The notes under the pieces: generated by a model
What the model saw: only the letters and a program-made list of their open reading frames with translations
Databases searched by the model: none
What the model was told of the DNA's origin: nothing
In this document: positions 1 to 9,406 of the stretch, piece by piece
How positions within the stretch are numbered: position 1 is the stretch's first letter
How the letters are laid out: every line of letters starts with the position of its first letter
Source of the DNA: Halomonas sp. PR-M31
Lineage (GTDB): Bacteria > Pseudomonadota > Gammaproteobacteria > Pseudomonadales > Halomonadaceae
NCBI RefSeq assembly: GCF_001039575.1
Contig: NZ_JIBT01000045.1
Coordinates: forward strand, 29,783-93,782
Direction of reading: 5' to 3'
DNA length: 64,000 nucleotides
Translations under genes and position numbers: made by a program

Positions 1-1
1 A

Positions 2-553
2 TCGGCTGCTCTGGCAACTCTGAGGCACGCTACGCAACTAAGGCCGAAACTGCCGGCGATAGTGCGTACGCGAGATCAGCAGCACGTGGAGGAGCTATCC
101 AAGGCGGGGGCCAGCGAAGTGATCCCTGAGACGCTGGAGGCTAGCATGCTGCTGACCTCTCATGCGCTATTGGCCCTTGGAGTGCCGCTTTATCGAGTCA
201 CCCAGCACCTGCAGGAGCAGCGTGGCAGTCGCTACCGCATCCTGCGCGAGCTGTTCCGGGGAACCCTTGATGACATCAAGGAGGCGGCCGATGCGAACGC
301 AGAGCAGCAGCGCCTACACTCTGTAGTGTTGCACCAAGACAGCCCTGTGCTAGGTAAGCGCCTGGAAGAACTGGGGATCGAGCAAGACAAGGTGTCCATC
401 ACGGCACTGGTGCGCAATGCACAGCGCGAGCTCAACCCGTCGGAGAATACTCGGGTACAGGCAGGCGACGTACTGGTTTTTCTAGGGGCTCGCGACGCAC
501 TTGCACAAGTAGAAACACGGCTGACTGGGGCCGGTATGCCGGATGCAGAATAG
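2..553 (+). CDS. Kef-type K+/H+ antiporter, C-terminal part (5'-truncated by window edge)
   Basis: The frame is open from base 2, so the gene begins before the window; the GTG at 62 is not a convincing start because conserved sequence (ending LPAIVRTRD) precedes it. What remains is the end of a TrkA-N/RCK nucleotide-binding domain (GASEVIPETLEAS, LLALGVP) followed by a TrkA-C domain (LGKRLEELGI ... GDVLVFLGARDAL). This arrangement is typical of the cytosolic gating part of KefB/KefC/YbaL-type cation/proton antiporters. The missing N-terminus should hold the membrane exchanger. In the family, ligand binding to the RCK part gates potassium efflux and proton entry. Family fairly sure; exact subfamily open. 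Confidence 0.75.
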   Translation, partial: SAALATLRHATQLRPKLPAIVRTRDQQHVEELSKAGASEVIPETLEASMLLTSHALLALGVPLYRVTQHLQEQRGSRYRILRELFRGTLDDIKEAADANAEQQRLHSVVLHQDSPVLGKRLEELGIEQDKVSITALVRNAQRELNPSENTRVQAGDVLVFLGARDALAQVETRLTGAGMPDAE

Positions 554-689
554 ATCTCATTCGAACAAGGTAGCTCTTCGACCACGCGTAGAACGCGCAA
601 GCGTGAATCAAAAATTGCAAGTCCCGACGATTCGCTGTTCACTTTAAATCTGTTGGTAGTTCGATGTTCAACATATCAAGGGAACAATA

Positions 690-1673
690 ATGATGAAAAC
701 ACCGATCAAGCTACTTGCCGCAGTGACGTTGACGCTGAGCAGCAGTATGGTCATGGCCTTCGAGCCTTCCGGCAAAGTGGAATGTCTGGCGCCTGCCGAT
801 CCGGGGGGTGGCTGGGACTTCACCTGTCGCAGCGTGGGCAAGGTGCTGGAGGATCTCGATCTGGTGCCGCGCAGCGTGCAGACCATCAACATGGCCGGTG
901 CCGGTGGCGGTGTCGCCTATGCTCATACGGTCAGCAAGCGTGCCGGTGACGAGCAGCTGCTGGTGGCGGCTTCAACGGCTACGACTACCCGGCTGGCTCA
1001 AGGGCAGTTCCAGGGGCTGGATGCGGAGATGGTCAACTGGATCGGTGCGCTTGGAGCCGACTATGGGGTCATTGCGGTTTCCAAGGACTCCCAATACCAG
1101 GATTTACCCGCTCTGATGAATGCCTTGAAGGAAGACCCCCGGGCGGTGAAGTTTGCCGGTGGTAGCGCCAAGGGCGGCTGGGATCATCTCAAGGTGTTGA
1201 TCGCGGCGCAGAAAGCCGGCGTCGAGAACCTGCCGCGCATTCCTTATTTGTCCTACAACAATGGCGGTGAGGCCATGACCCAGGTGGTGGGCGGCCATGT
1301 AGATGCGTTTACCGGCGACATCACCGAAGCTCAAGGCTTCATGGAATCCGGTGATCTAAAAGTATTGGCAGTACTTTCCGAAGAGCGCCTGCCCGGCGAG
1401 TTCTCCGATATTCCCACCGCCAAGGAGCAGGGTATCGATGCCATCGGGCCCAACTGGCGTGGTTTTTACATGCCGGCGGATATCTCCGACGACGCCAAGC
1501 AGTATTGGGTGGACGCCATGGATACCATCTATGAGAGCGGTGAGTGGAAGCAGGTCATGAAACAGAACGGCCTGATGCCTTTCCACATGAGTGCCGGCGA
1601 ATTCGAGAGCTACGTTAAAAAACAGATCGATGATATCGAGGCGCTTTCCAAGGACATCGGGTTGATCCAGTAA
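690..1673 (+). CDS. tctC: Tripartite tricarboxylate transporter, periplasmic substrate-binding protein (TctC/Bug family)
   Basis: A 327-aa periplasmic receptor with a signal peptide (residues 1-23, cleavage after VMA) followed by the TctC-type ligand-binding fold. The PADPGGGWDF segment and the GGSAKGGWDH segment match the ligand-loop motifs of the family. It captures a carboxylate in the periplasm and hands it to the TctAB membrane parts encoded directly downstream (tctB overlaps by 1 nt). The ATG at 690 is preceded by AAGGGA. The substrate (citrate, tricarballylate or another organic acid) cannot be read from the sequence. No regulator gene is adjacent, although two-component control is common for this system. 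Confidence 0.88.
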   Translation: MMKTPIKLLAAVTLTLSSSMVMAFEPSGKVECLAPADPGGGWDFTCRSVGKVLEDLDLVPRSVQTINMAGAGGGVAYAHTVSKRAGDEQLLVAASTATTTRLAQGQFQGLDAEMVNWIGALGADYGVIAVSKDSQYQDLPALMNALKEDPRAVKFAGGSAKGGWDHLKVLIAAQKAGVENLPRIPYLSYNNGGEAMTQVVGGHVDAFTGDITEAQGFMESGDLKVLAVLSEERLPGEFSDIPTAKEQGIDAIGPNWRGFYMPADISDDAKQYWVDAMDTIYESGEWKQVMKQNGLMPFHMSAGEFESYVKKQIDDIEALSKDIGLIQ

Positions 1674-2125
1674 TGGCACTCAACGATCGCGTTTTCGGTG
1701 TGCTGATGCTCGTCCTGGCCGTAGCTTACGGCTGGGGCGCCACTCAGTTTCCAGAACCCTTTGGCGGGGCCGAGTCTGTCGGCCCGGAGACCTTTCCCAC
1801 GGTGTTGGCCGTCGTGCTGGCATTGACCAGTCTGTATTTGATCGTCAAACCGGACCCGGATAATGCCTGGCCTTCGGGAAGCATCTGGCTAGAGCTGATC
1901 ATTGCCGTCGTCGTGCTGATCGCCTATACGCTGCTGCTGCAGCCTTTGGGATTTGTCATCGCCACGACCCTGGCGGTAGGCACCCTGTGCTGGCGCATGG
2001 GCGCGAGTGTAGTGCGGGCTTATCTTACCGGGCTCATTGCGGGGGTGGTGGTATTCCTGCTGTTCACCTATGCCCTGGACCTGCCCTTGCCCTGGGGTCT
2101 GCTTGGCGTGCTGGAGACAAGCTGA
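1673..2125 (+). CDS. tctB: Tripartite tricarboxylate transporter, small membrane subunit TctB
   Basis: A 150-aa protein with four predicted membrane helices (about residues 5-22, 43-58, 74-100 and 112-140), the size and topology of TctB. The family's small subunit sits beside the TctA channel; its precise role is unclear. Its start overlaps the tctC stop and its TGA overlaps the tctA ATG by one base, so the three genes form a translationally coupled operon. The amphipathic segment near PFGGAESVGPETFP is typical of the family. Confidence 0.85.
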   Translation: MALNDRVFGVLMLVLAVAYGWGATQFPEPFGGAESVGPETFPTVLAVVLALTSLYLIVKPDPDNAWPSGSIWLELIIAVVVLIAYTLLLQPLGFVIATTLAVGTLCWRMGASVVRAYLTGLIAGVVVFLLFTYALDLPLPWGLLGVLETS

Positions 2126-3639
2126 TGGAAACCCTCAATTACCTGATGGACGGATTCGGCGTCGCGCTACAGCCGCACAATTTGATGTTCGCGCTGCTGG
2201 GGGCGTTTCTTGGCACCCTGATCGGTGCCTTGCCCGGCCTGGGCCCGGCCAATGGGGTGGCGATTTTGATCCCCTTGGCGTTTACCCTGGGGTTGCAGCC
2301 GGAAACCGCCCTCATCATGCTGACGGCGGTCTATGCAGGGGCCATGTACGGCGGGCGTATCTCGTCGATTCTGCTCAACATTCCCGGCGATGAGCCGGCC
2401 ATGATGACCTGCCTCGACGGCTACCCGATGGCGCAAAAGGGCAAGGCGGCGGAGGCTCTGGCCATTTCCGCCGTGGCCTCGTTCATGGGGAGCTTGATCG
2501 CCACCGTCGGTCTGATCCTTCTGGCACCGCTGTTGGCCAGGTTCGCGCTGACCTTCGGCGCGGCGGAGTACTTCGCCTTGTTCGTGCTGGCCTTTGCCAC
2601 TTTGGGCGGTATTACCGGCAAGAACCCGGTCAAGACGATCATGGCGGCAGCCATTGGCCTGATGATTGCTACCGTGGGGATCGACAATACCGGCACCCAG
2701 CGCTACACCTTTGGCATTCTCGAGCTTTATGAAGGCATTGATTTCATCATTGCCATCGTCGGCCTGTTCGCCATTTCCGAGCTTTTGTTCTTCATCGAGG
2801 AGCGCGCCGGCGGCGGCAAGCCGGCCATGGTGGTCAACAAGCTCAAACTCTCCTGGCGAGACATCGTTGCCATACTGCCAACCTCTTTTCGGGGAGGCGT
2901 GCTCGGGTTCATCGCTGGGGTATTGCCCGGGGCGGGGGCATCCCTTGGCAGCTTCATCAGCTACACCCTGGAAAAGAAGATCCTGGGTAAGAAAGGCTAT
3001 TTTGGCGAGGGCGACCCCCGCGGGGTGGCAGCGCCGGAAGCCGGCAACAACGGCGCTTCTTCCGGGGCCCTGGTGCCCATGCTGACCCTTGGCGTGCCGG
3101 GCAGCGGCACCACGGCGGTGCTGCTGGCGCTGTTGATCTCGTTGAACATCACCCCGGGCCCACTGATGTTCACACAGAATGCGGATATCGTCTGGGGCGT
3201 GATCGCCGCGCTGCTGATCGGTAACTTCTTGTTATTGCTTTTGAACATTCCCATGGTGGGCATTTTCGTCAAGCTGCTGTCGGTGCCGCCCATGTATCTG
3301 CTGCCTATCGTCACCATGGTGGCGTTCGTGGGTATCTACTCCATCAGCAACTCAGCGTTTGACCTTTATTTCATGGTCGCCTTTGGTGTGGGCGGTTATT
3401 TTTTGCGCAAGCTGGAGATACCTTTGGTGCCGATCATTCTGGGGCTGCTGCTGGGGCCTGAAATGGAGAAGAACCTGCGCCATGCCTTGGATATTGCCGA
3501 CGGCGACTGGACGGTGCTGTGGAGCAGCGGTCTGGCGATTGGCCTATGGAGCGTGGCGATCGTTGGTTTGATCCTGCCCTATCTGGTGGGGCCGATACTT
3601 CGCCAGCGCATGAAGGGAAAAAGCGGCGTGGGGGATTGA
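2125..3639 (+). CDS. tctA: Tripartite tricarboxylate transporter, large permease subunit TctA
   Basis: The start is ATG 2125, overlapping the tctB stop; an upstream in-frame start at 1987 would lie inside tctB. The 504-aa protein has about 12 membrane helices and two glycine-rich family repeats. One contains PGLGPANGVAILIPLAF and GGRISSILLNIPGDE; the other contains VLPGAGASLGSFISY and GVPGSGTTAVLLAL. These are the hallmarks of the TctA permease, which imports the carboxylate delivered by TctC, probably using a cation gradient. It is the last gene of the operon; a strong hairpin follows 15 nt after the stop. Confidence 0.9.
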   Translation: METLNYLMDGFGVALQPHNLMFALLGAFLGTLIGALPGLGPANGVAILIPLAFTLGLQPETALIMLTAVYAGAMYGGRISSILLNIPGDEPAMMTCLDGYPMAQKGKAAEALAISAVASFMGSLIATVGLILLAPLLARFALTFGAAEYFALFVLAFATLGGITGKNPVKTIMAAAIGLMIATVGIDNTGTQRYTFGILELYEGIDFIIAIVGLFAISELLFFIEERAGGGKPAMVVNKLKLSWRDIVAILPTSFRGGVLGFIAGVLPGAGASLGSFISYTLEKKILGKKGYFGEGDPRGVAAPEAGNNGASSGALVPMLTLGVPGSGTTAVLLALLISLNITPGPLMFTQNADIVWGVIAALLIGNFLLLLLNIPMVGIFVKLLSVPPMYLLPIVTMVAFVGIYSISNSAFDLYFMVAFGVGGYFLRKLEIPLVPIILGLLLGPEMEKNLRHALDIADGDWTVLWSSGLAIGLWSVAIVGLILPYLVGPILRQRMKGKSGVGD

Positions 3640-3654
3640 GTTTCGGACGTGATA

Positions 3655-3682
3655 TGCCCCTACTGGGATATCAGTAGGGGCA
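3655..3682. terminator. Hairpin between convergent tctA and the 670-aa gene
   Basis: A perfect 11-bp stem (TGCCCCTACTG pairs with CAGTAGGGGCA) with a 6-nt loop lies between two convergent genes. There is little T-tract on either side, so efficiency is uncertain, but its position fits a shared bidirectional terminator. Confidence 0.55.
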
Positions 3683-3708
3683 TTCGAGTTAAGCAAGAAA
3701 CACGGGAT

Positions 3709-5720
3709 TCAAACCGAACCGCTTATAGCCTGCAAAGGATCAGTGGGTATCCGATTCTTGGCCCAGGTGCGATATATCATTTGAACCACTTCACGAACGT
3801 TGTGTTCATCGACGCCGCTTGGATCTCCAGGTTCGAGTGGATCGTAATGAAAGATATAAAGCCGAGAGAGAAACGCTTCGAAGGGCAGGGAAGACTCTCC
3901 GTAGCGCTCGCCGTTACCTGCGGTACTGACCACCACGCCGTCGCCCCAATCCTGACCGCTATCGTTGTTGGGATTGAAGAAGTACATGCGCATGACCTGT
4001 TGCGGGTCCAGGCTTACCCGCAAAAGTGAAATGGCATGCCAGCCGATGAAGCGCGCGGCGCTGTCGGTGACGGCAACACCGGCGGGTTGCGGATGAATCA
4101 GCGGTTGATTGCCATTGTAGTAAGGGTGATAGCAGGCATAGAAGTGGCGCAGAAAATCTTCCAGCTGAAACAGTTTGCCCGTCGCGACGTCCACGGCAAT
4201 ACGAAAACCGCGTCCCGCCCACCAGCCGTGAAACTCAGGATTGACCCAGCGATGAGGGTCCTCGTTTCGGGCCACACAGCGCCGTCCCATCTCGTTGTAG
4301 ATACGATCCAGGTGCGGCACCACCAGAAGAGAGACCGGATCGAGGTCCATGGGCAGGGTCTTGGCGACACCTTCGAGGTTCTCACGAGAAGAGACCGGCT
4401 GGCCTTCGAAATGCATGATGATTTCATCGTCGCGAGTGGCCCAGACGATCATCTGTAGTAGATAGTCCGGATCGTTGTAGGCCCACATTGACAAGGCCCG
4501 CGCCGATTGGCAAGTGGGGTTGTTACCCTGACCGACCCCAAGCGGCTGGCCGAGCATGCACAGCACGCCTTCCATCAGTCGCGCACTGGGGGAGGGCGTG
4601 GCGCCGAAGGCAATGGTCAGGCGTTGCTGGGAATAGGGTGACAGCTCGAGCGCCACCTGACGCCACAGCGCCGGCGCTACCGGCGGCTGATAAAGGATGC
4701 CTCGCTCGAGCATCAATGCCAGCCCGTAGATGGCCTGGCTGGTTTCCGGGTGTACCGCCAGGTCGATCATGGCGTGTGCCAATGCTCGATAACACAGCAG
4801 GCAGTCACGCCCCGTACTGGAAAGCCCGAGGCTTCGGCCAGCGTATGATCGCTTATGGTCAGCAAATGGCGCAGAAGCACCGCGTGATAGGGCGAGACCA
4901 GGCCGGTATCGTGCATTGCCCGAGCAAACCCGGTGGCTTCATATTGCAGGGCCGCCGCATCCATGCCCTCCAGACGCTGTTGATAAACATCCAGTCCAGG
5001 ATCTTCGCGACAGCCGTTGGTGGTGCCGAACAGGCTACTGATCAAACGATCCGCCCCTTGACCGCTGATACCCAATTCAATGTCCGGATTAACACGACAA
5101 GAGGCAATCTGAAGAATCATCTGCTTGACGGAATCGACCTGAATCGGGCGCTGTTGCAACATGCGCCAGATTTCATCCACCAGCCGATCGACGATGTATT
5201 CATAGCCAATGCCTTCGACCAGGTAATTGAGCAGTCGTCGCGTCAACAGCGCCAAACTACCCTGTTGCGTACGCTCCGCTTCACTGGGCGCGGTGAACAG
5301 CAATTCAAGATTGAGCGCCAGCACTTGAGTCAGATAGTGATGGGCCTGCTCGGTGGAAATGGACGGGTGCTGGTAAGTCCCTCTTGCCACTGCCAGCAGA
5401 CGTATTTCACTCAATGTTTCCATCAGCACTACGTCGCTTGATGCCGAACGCAGTGAATACTTGGTAAGACTCGGCTGCAGGATTTGCGGCTGGGACCAGT
5501 CGGAGCCGTTGAAGATACCCGCTGCCTCGATCAGAGAGCTGCGCTGCTCGATGGCCTCCGGGCCTCCCTCGAGCATCATTATTTTACGCAGCGCTATCAG
5601 CACCCGATTGGTTTTGGTGGCTTTGGCATAATCCGGCGTTCGGGCAAGGATTTCGATTGCCTCATCCAGATTCGCCAGCAACCTTTGCAGGTTGCCGGCG
5701 TTTTCTCCTTGATTAGTCAA
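3709..5720 (-). CDS. Unrecognised 670-aa conserved-looking protein, interrupted by one frameshift
   Basis: Two minus-strand frames (5720-4767 and 4782-3709) join into one 670-aa frame if one G is restored in the GGG run at about 4825-4827: EASG then continues as LSSTGRDCLLCYRALAHAM, with no stop in the new frame. The TTG start at 5720 is supported by AAGGAG 7 nt upstream. I do not recognise the family. The N-terminal half looks all-helical. The C-terminal half is richer in aromatic and charged residues (WVNPEFHGWWAGRGFRI, MRMYFFNPNNDSGQDWGDG) and looks like a folded, possibly enzymatic domain. No signal peptide or membrane helix is evident. It lies 31 nt downstream of an ATP-grasp gene on the same strand, so the two are probably co-transcribed and functionally linked. 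No function is claimed. Confidence 0.6.
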
Positions 5721-5751
5721 GCAAGCTCCTTGGCATGCTGATTCTGTCTGC

Positions 5752-6974
5752 TCATACGTAGAAATCGAGCTCTTCCTGATGCTTCAACAAGTCGCGCATC
5801 GTATGGGGGTCGTCGCCGAAGAAATAGACCAGGCCCCAGTGTGTGCCAAAGGCGGTGCGCTTGGTCACGGTCTCTTCCAGCGGGGCCGTCAATTCATGAG
5901 ATTCAAAATACTCATGCTGTTCGGTTTCCTCGGGAATTTCGAGTTTGCTGACTACACGGCGACGCGGATAGACCCCGAAGCAGCCTGCATGGCCCTTGGC
6001 ATTCACCACTTCCTTGGGAAAGAAATTCGTGATTTCTTCCTCCGTGGTCTTAGGATCGAAGGACAGTACTAGCCCCTGATAGGCGTTGAAGCCATAGGCC
6101 CGTTCGAGCAGCTCGAAAACCTTGAAGCCCGGTGGGCGATAGGCGACTTCGCCGAAATACATCTCGCCGTCGCTGGTGACGAAGTACTCGGGGTGAATGA
6201 AGCCGAATTCGATATCGAAGGTCTTGATCAGTTTTTCGATCTGACGAGTGATCGCTTCTCGGTACTTTTCAAGTTCCGGGGTAGCGGGAACGAAGACGGA
6301 ATAGCCCAGCGTCACATATTCCGAGATGTTCAAGAAGCGAATCTTGCCGTCATGTATCCAAGCCTCGACGGCGAATTCCCAGCCATCCAGGTGGCTCTCC
6401 ATCAATACCGGAAACTCCTCCTCGGGGATTGTGTCGATCTCATCCGGGGTGCGGATGACCCGATGGCCCAGGCAGCCCGCTTTATCGAAAGCCTTCAAGT
6501 GGATGGGATCGTTGGGGTCACCATCGAGTTTGAGCAGGGTCTGGTTGACGCGCTTGAGAAAACGGATGACATCGGACTTGTCATGGGCCTCCTCGAAGAT
6601 GCCTACTCGGATGCCGCCAAGCTGAGCGCGTCGCTTCATCAGCGCCTTATCCCGTAGCAGCAACGCCTGACCATACAGCCTGGGATTGTCCATCAGCACC
6701 GAGTTGATGGCGCCGGCCCATTCCACGGTTCTTCGAAAAGCGGAATGGCGACATCGACCCCCATGTCATTGAGGGTTTCAGCAATTTCCATGGAGCGATC
6801 ATTAAGACGTTCGAAATTCCAGGCAAGATAAGGAATGTCATGTTCCTTGCAGTAATCTTCCGCCCAGTCCGGTGCCACGATGACGTAGCGCCGATCAAAG
6901 CGATCCAGAGCCTCGATGGCATTCAGGCTCCAGCCAAGCATCGCAACGTAACCCTTGTCAGGATTCTTTTCCAT
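5752..6974 (-). CDS. ATP-grasp domain protein, interrupted by one frameshift
   Basis: Frames 6974-6693 and 6726-5752 join into a 407-aa protein if one A is restored at about 6732-6733 (FEE followed by TVEWAGAINSVLM). The N-terminal 90 residues form a Rossmann-like pre-ATP-grasp domain (VAMLGWSLNAIEALDRF). The rest is an ATP-grasp fold with RDKALMKRRAQLGG, the adenine/phosphate-contact segment FPVLMESHLDGWEFAVEAWI, and a late acidic metal-binding region (FGFIHPEYFVTSDGEMYFGEVAYRPPG). ATP-grasp enzymes join a carboxylate to an amine or thiol through an acyl-phosphate. The substrate is unknown. The ATG at 6974 has AAGGGGA 7 nt upstream. It is the first gene of a two-gene unit with the unknown 670-aa protein. 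Confidence 0.7.
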
Positions 6975-7163
6975 GAACAGTCCCCTTGTTCGTTGTTGTG
7001 CATGCAGCAGCCAAGCCGTTGCATGTCATGAAACCTAGTACTTCTCGTCTCATCCTTGGTAAGCATAGCAGCCAATGGAGCCAATAAAACCGTGGACTTT
7101 TGTCGTGCTGGGGTAATCATGGGTTATCTCGGCGCAATGATCGCCATGGACAAGCATTCAACC

Positions 7164-7192
7164 TTGATGACGGGCCAGGCCGCTGGTATATT
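7164..7192 (+). promoter_or_regulatory. Candidate sigma70 promoter upstream of ffs
   Basis: TTGATG, a 17-bp spacer and TATATT make a good sigma70 match. The expected transcription start is near 7199, about 75 nt before mature 4.5S RNA, which would leave a 5' leader for processing. The rest of the 300 bp between the ATP-grasp gene and ffs holds nothing else I can support. Confidence 0.45.
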
Positions 7193-7273
7193 GCGGGCTC
7201 GCTGAACAAGCCCCTTGAAGTTCAGGAGCTTGCCTTCGAGTCGTTGAGCGCTGTGCTGCGCCCAACGATTCTG

Positions 7274-7387
7274 CGGTGGCCCTCGTCGGTCCTCCCGCAA
7301 CGCTAAACTGCGAACCCCGCCAGGCCCGGAAGGGAGCAACGGTAGTGGTGGCTGCGTGTGCCGGGATGTGGCTGATGGGGGCCGCCT
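7274..7387 (+). ncRNA. ffs: 4.5S RNA of the signal recognition particle
   Basis: The segment contains the conserved SRP domain IV: CAGGCCCGGAAGGGAGCAAC with the GGAA tetraloop and asymmetric internal loop, preceded by CCTCCCGCAACGCTA and followed by GTGTGCCGGGATGTGGCTGA, as in E. coli and Pseudomonas ffs. The ends 7275-7290 and 7371-7386 pair over 16 bp, counting G-U pairs, giving a rod of about 112 nt, the usual size. This RNA binds Ffh and targets inner-membrane proteins co-translationally. Confidence 0.95.
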
Positions 7388-7502
7388 CCATCTTAAAAGC
7401 TGTCTTGCCTCATTCTTCCTTTCACAGCTGCCGTCTTTCCTTGACCCGACAGTTCATCCTTTTGACAATTCCTGGATCGACCAATGACCTGGATGTCTGC
7501 CC

Positions 7503-9406
7503 ATGAATACCGAATTGCTGGAAATCCGCGACCATCTCGGGCGATTCGCGCCTTTTGATCGCCTGTCAGATGAGTTACTCGATGCGGTAGCGAGCGAGGT
7601 TCAGGTCAGCTATTACCGGGCCGATACCGACATACTGGTCCGGGATCAGGAAACCCACGAGCTGTGCTACATCCGCAGTGGGGCCGTGGAGATGTATCGT
7701 CGTAGCGGCAGTCTTTACAACCGCCTGAGCGAAGGTGACATCTTCGGCTACTCCGATCTGTTGCGTCATCGAGGCGTTCAATTTCCGGTCCGGGCAATCG
7801 AAGACACGCTGATCTACTTCATCCCCGAAGCCTTGTTCGAGCGTCTTTGCGAGGAAAACGACGATTTCGCCGACTTCGTCGAGGAGGGCGGATCGGCACT
7901 GAAAACCACCGTGGAGCAGCAGCGTCGCAACAGCGACATGATGACGTCCCGGGTACGCAAGCTGATTCGGCGCTATCCCACCATGGTCGAGCCTCATCGA
8001 CGCTTCAGGAAACGGCTCGACGCATGCGCGATGAGTCGGCAACCGCGGTGCTGGTGCTGAGCTTTCCCGATGAAGATCATTCACGGCAATTCACGCTGGC
8101 GGACGGTCAACACTGGAAGCTGGCGGGCATCCTGACGGATCGCGACTTCTGTACCCGGGTGCTGGCCGCCGGTGTGACCCCGGACACCCCGGTAACCGAG
8201 GTGATGTCCAAGAATCCCATCACCATTCAGTCCGAGGAATCCCTGTACGAAGCCATGCTGTGCATGTTGCGCAACAACGTGCACCATCTGCCGGTGCTAC
8301 ATCGTCGCCGGCCGATCGGTGTATTGCACTTGTCCGATATCGTGCGCTACGAGACCCATAGCAGCCTCTATCTGGTCAACAACATCTTTCATCAGTCCGA
8401 CGTCGCTGGACTCAAGCGTCTGAGCGTCGAGGTGCGTTCCGCCTTCGTGCAGCTGGTATCGGAAGGAGCGGATTCCCAGATGATCGGCCGTGCCTTGTCC
8501 AGCATAGGTCGCAGCTTCACCCGGCGCTTGATCGAACTCGCCCAGGAAGAGCTGGGGCCCGCGCCGATCCCTTTTTGTTTCATGGCCCTGGGCTCCATGG
8601 CCCGGGATGAACAGGCCATCGTCACGGATCAGGACAATGCGCTGGTGCTGAGTGACGATTTCGTGTCCGCGGAGCACGACGGCTATTTTCTGAAGCTTGC
8701 CACCTTCGTCAGCGATGGCCTGGCAGCCTGCGGATACAGCTATTGCAAGGGCGACATCATGGCCACCAATTCTCGTTGGCGGCAGCCCTTGTCTGTCTGG
8801 AAAGAGTATTTTTCGACCTGGATCGAGCAGCCCAATCCCGAACGTCTGCTCGACAGCTCGATCTTCTTCGATCTGGACGGGGTGTATGGCGAGGAAGTAT
8901 TCGTCGAACAGCTACAGGATCTGGTTGCAAGCAAGGCATCTCAAAGCCCGTTGTTTCTTGCCGCCATGGCCCGTAATGCCTGCAATCGCACGCCGCCGTT
9001 GGGCTTTTTTCGTACTTTCGTGATGGAAAAGGATGGCAAGCAGGACAACACCATCAATCTCAAGCGGCGGGGCACTGCGCCCTTCGTGGATCTGGTGCGG
9101 GTACATGCCCTGGCCTGCGGCTCGAACGCCCAGAACACCTTCAACCGGCTTGAGGCGATCAATGCAGCCCGAATACTGCCGGAAGGCGGCAGCGCAAGAC
9201 TCGGTCATGCGCTCGAGTTCATTTCCATGGTGCGTCTGCGTCATCAGGTAAAGGATATAGAGGCAGGTCAGGAGCCGGACAACAGCATTGAGCCGGAGAG
9301 CATATCCAGTCGTGATCGGCACTATCTCAAGGCGGCTTTTGAAACCCTGAGTCATGCTCAAAAATTCATCAAGTTTCGCTACCCGATACCCACGAAGGGC
9401 CGTTGA
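7503..9406 (+). CDS. Cyclic-nucleotide-binding/CBS/DUF294 nucleotidyltransferase-like protein, interrupted by one frameshift
   Basis: Frames 7503-8060 and 7847-9406 join into a 634-aa protein if one C is restored in the CC run at 7992-7993, so that LIRRYPTMVEP is followed by SSTLQETARRMRDES. Domains in order: a cNMP-binding domain (about 15-135), two CBS repeats (about 155-290, with GILTDRDFCTRV and VMSKNPITI), the DUF294 putative nucleotidyltransferase (MALGSMARDEQAIVTDQDNALV, whose GS...D.D pattern is the catalytic signature) and a C-terminal DUF294_C domain. The architecture suggests a nucleotide-sensing regulator, possibly modifying a partner by nucleotidylation; the target is not known. 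It is coupled to the exonuclease gene downstream. Confidence 0.8.

Noticed and set aside
1987..2124. Longer N-terminus for tctA
   Set aside because: It would overlap tctB by 139 nt; ATG 2125 gives the normal TctA N-terminus and the usual 1-nt coupling.
4488..5441. 317-aa open frame on the plus strand
   Set aside because: Antisense to the 670-aa gene, with composition unlike a real protein and no ribosome-binding site.
6693..6726. Programmed frameshift in the ATP-grasp gene
   Set aside because: No slippery heptamer or stimulatory structure, and six other genes show the same kind of single-base loss; a sequence error is simpler.
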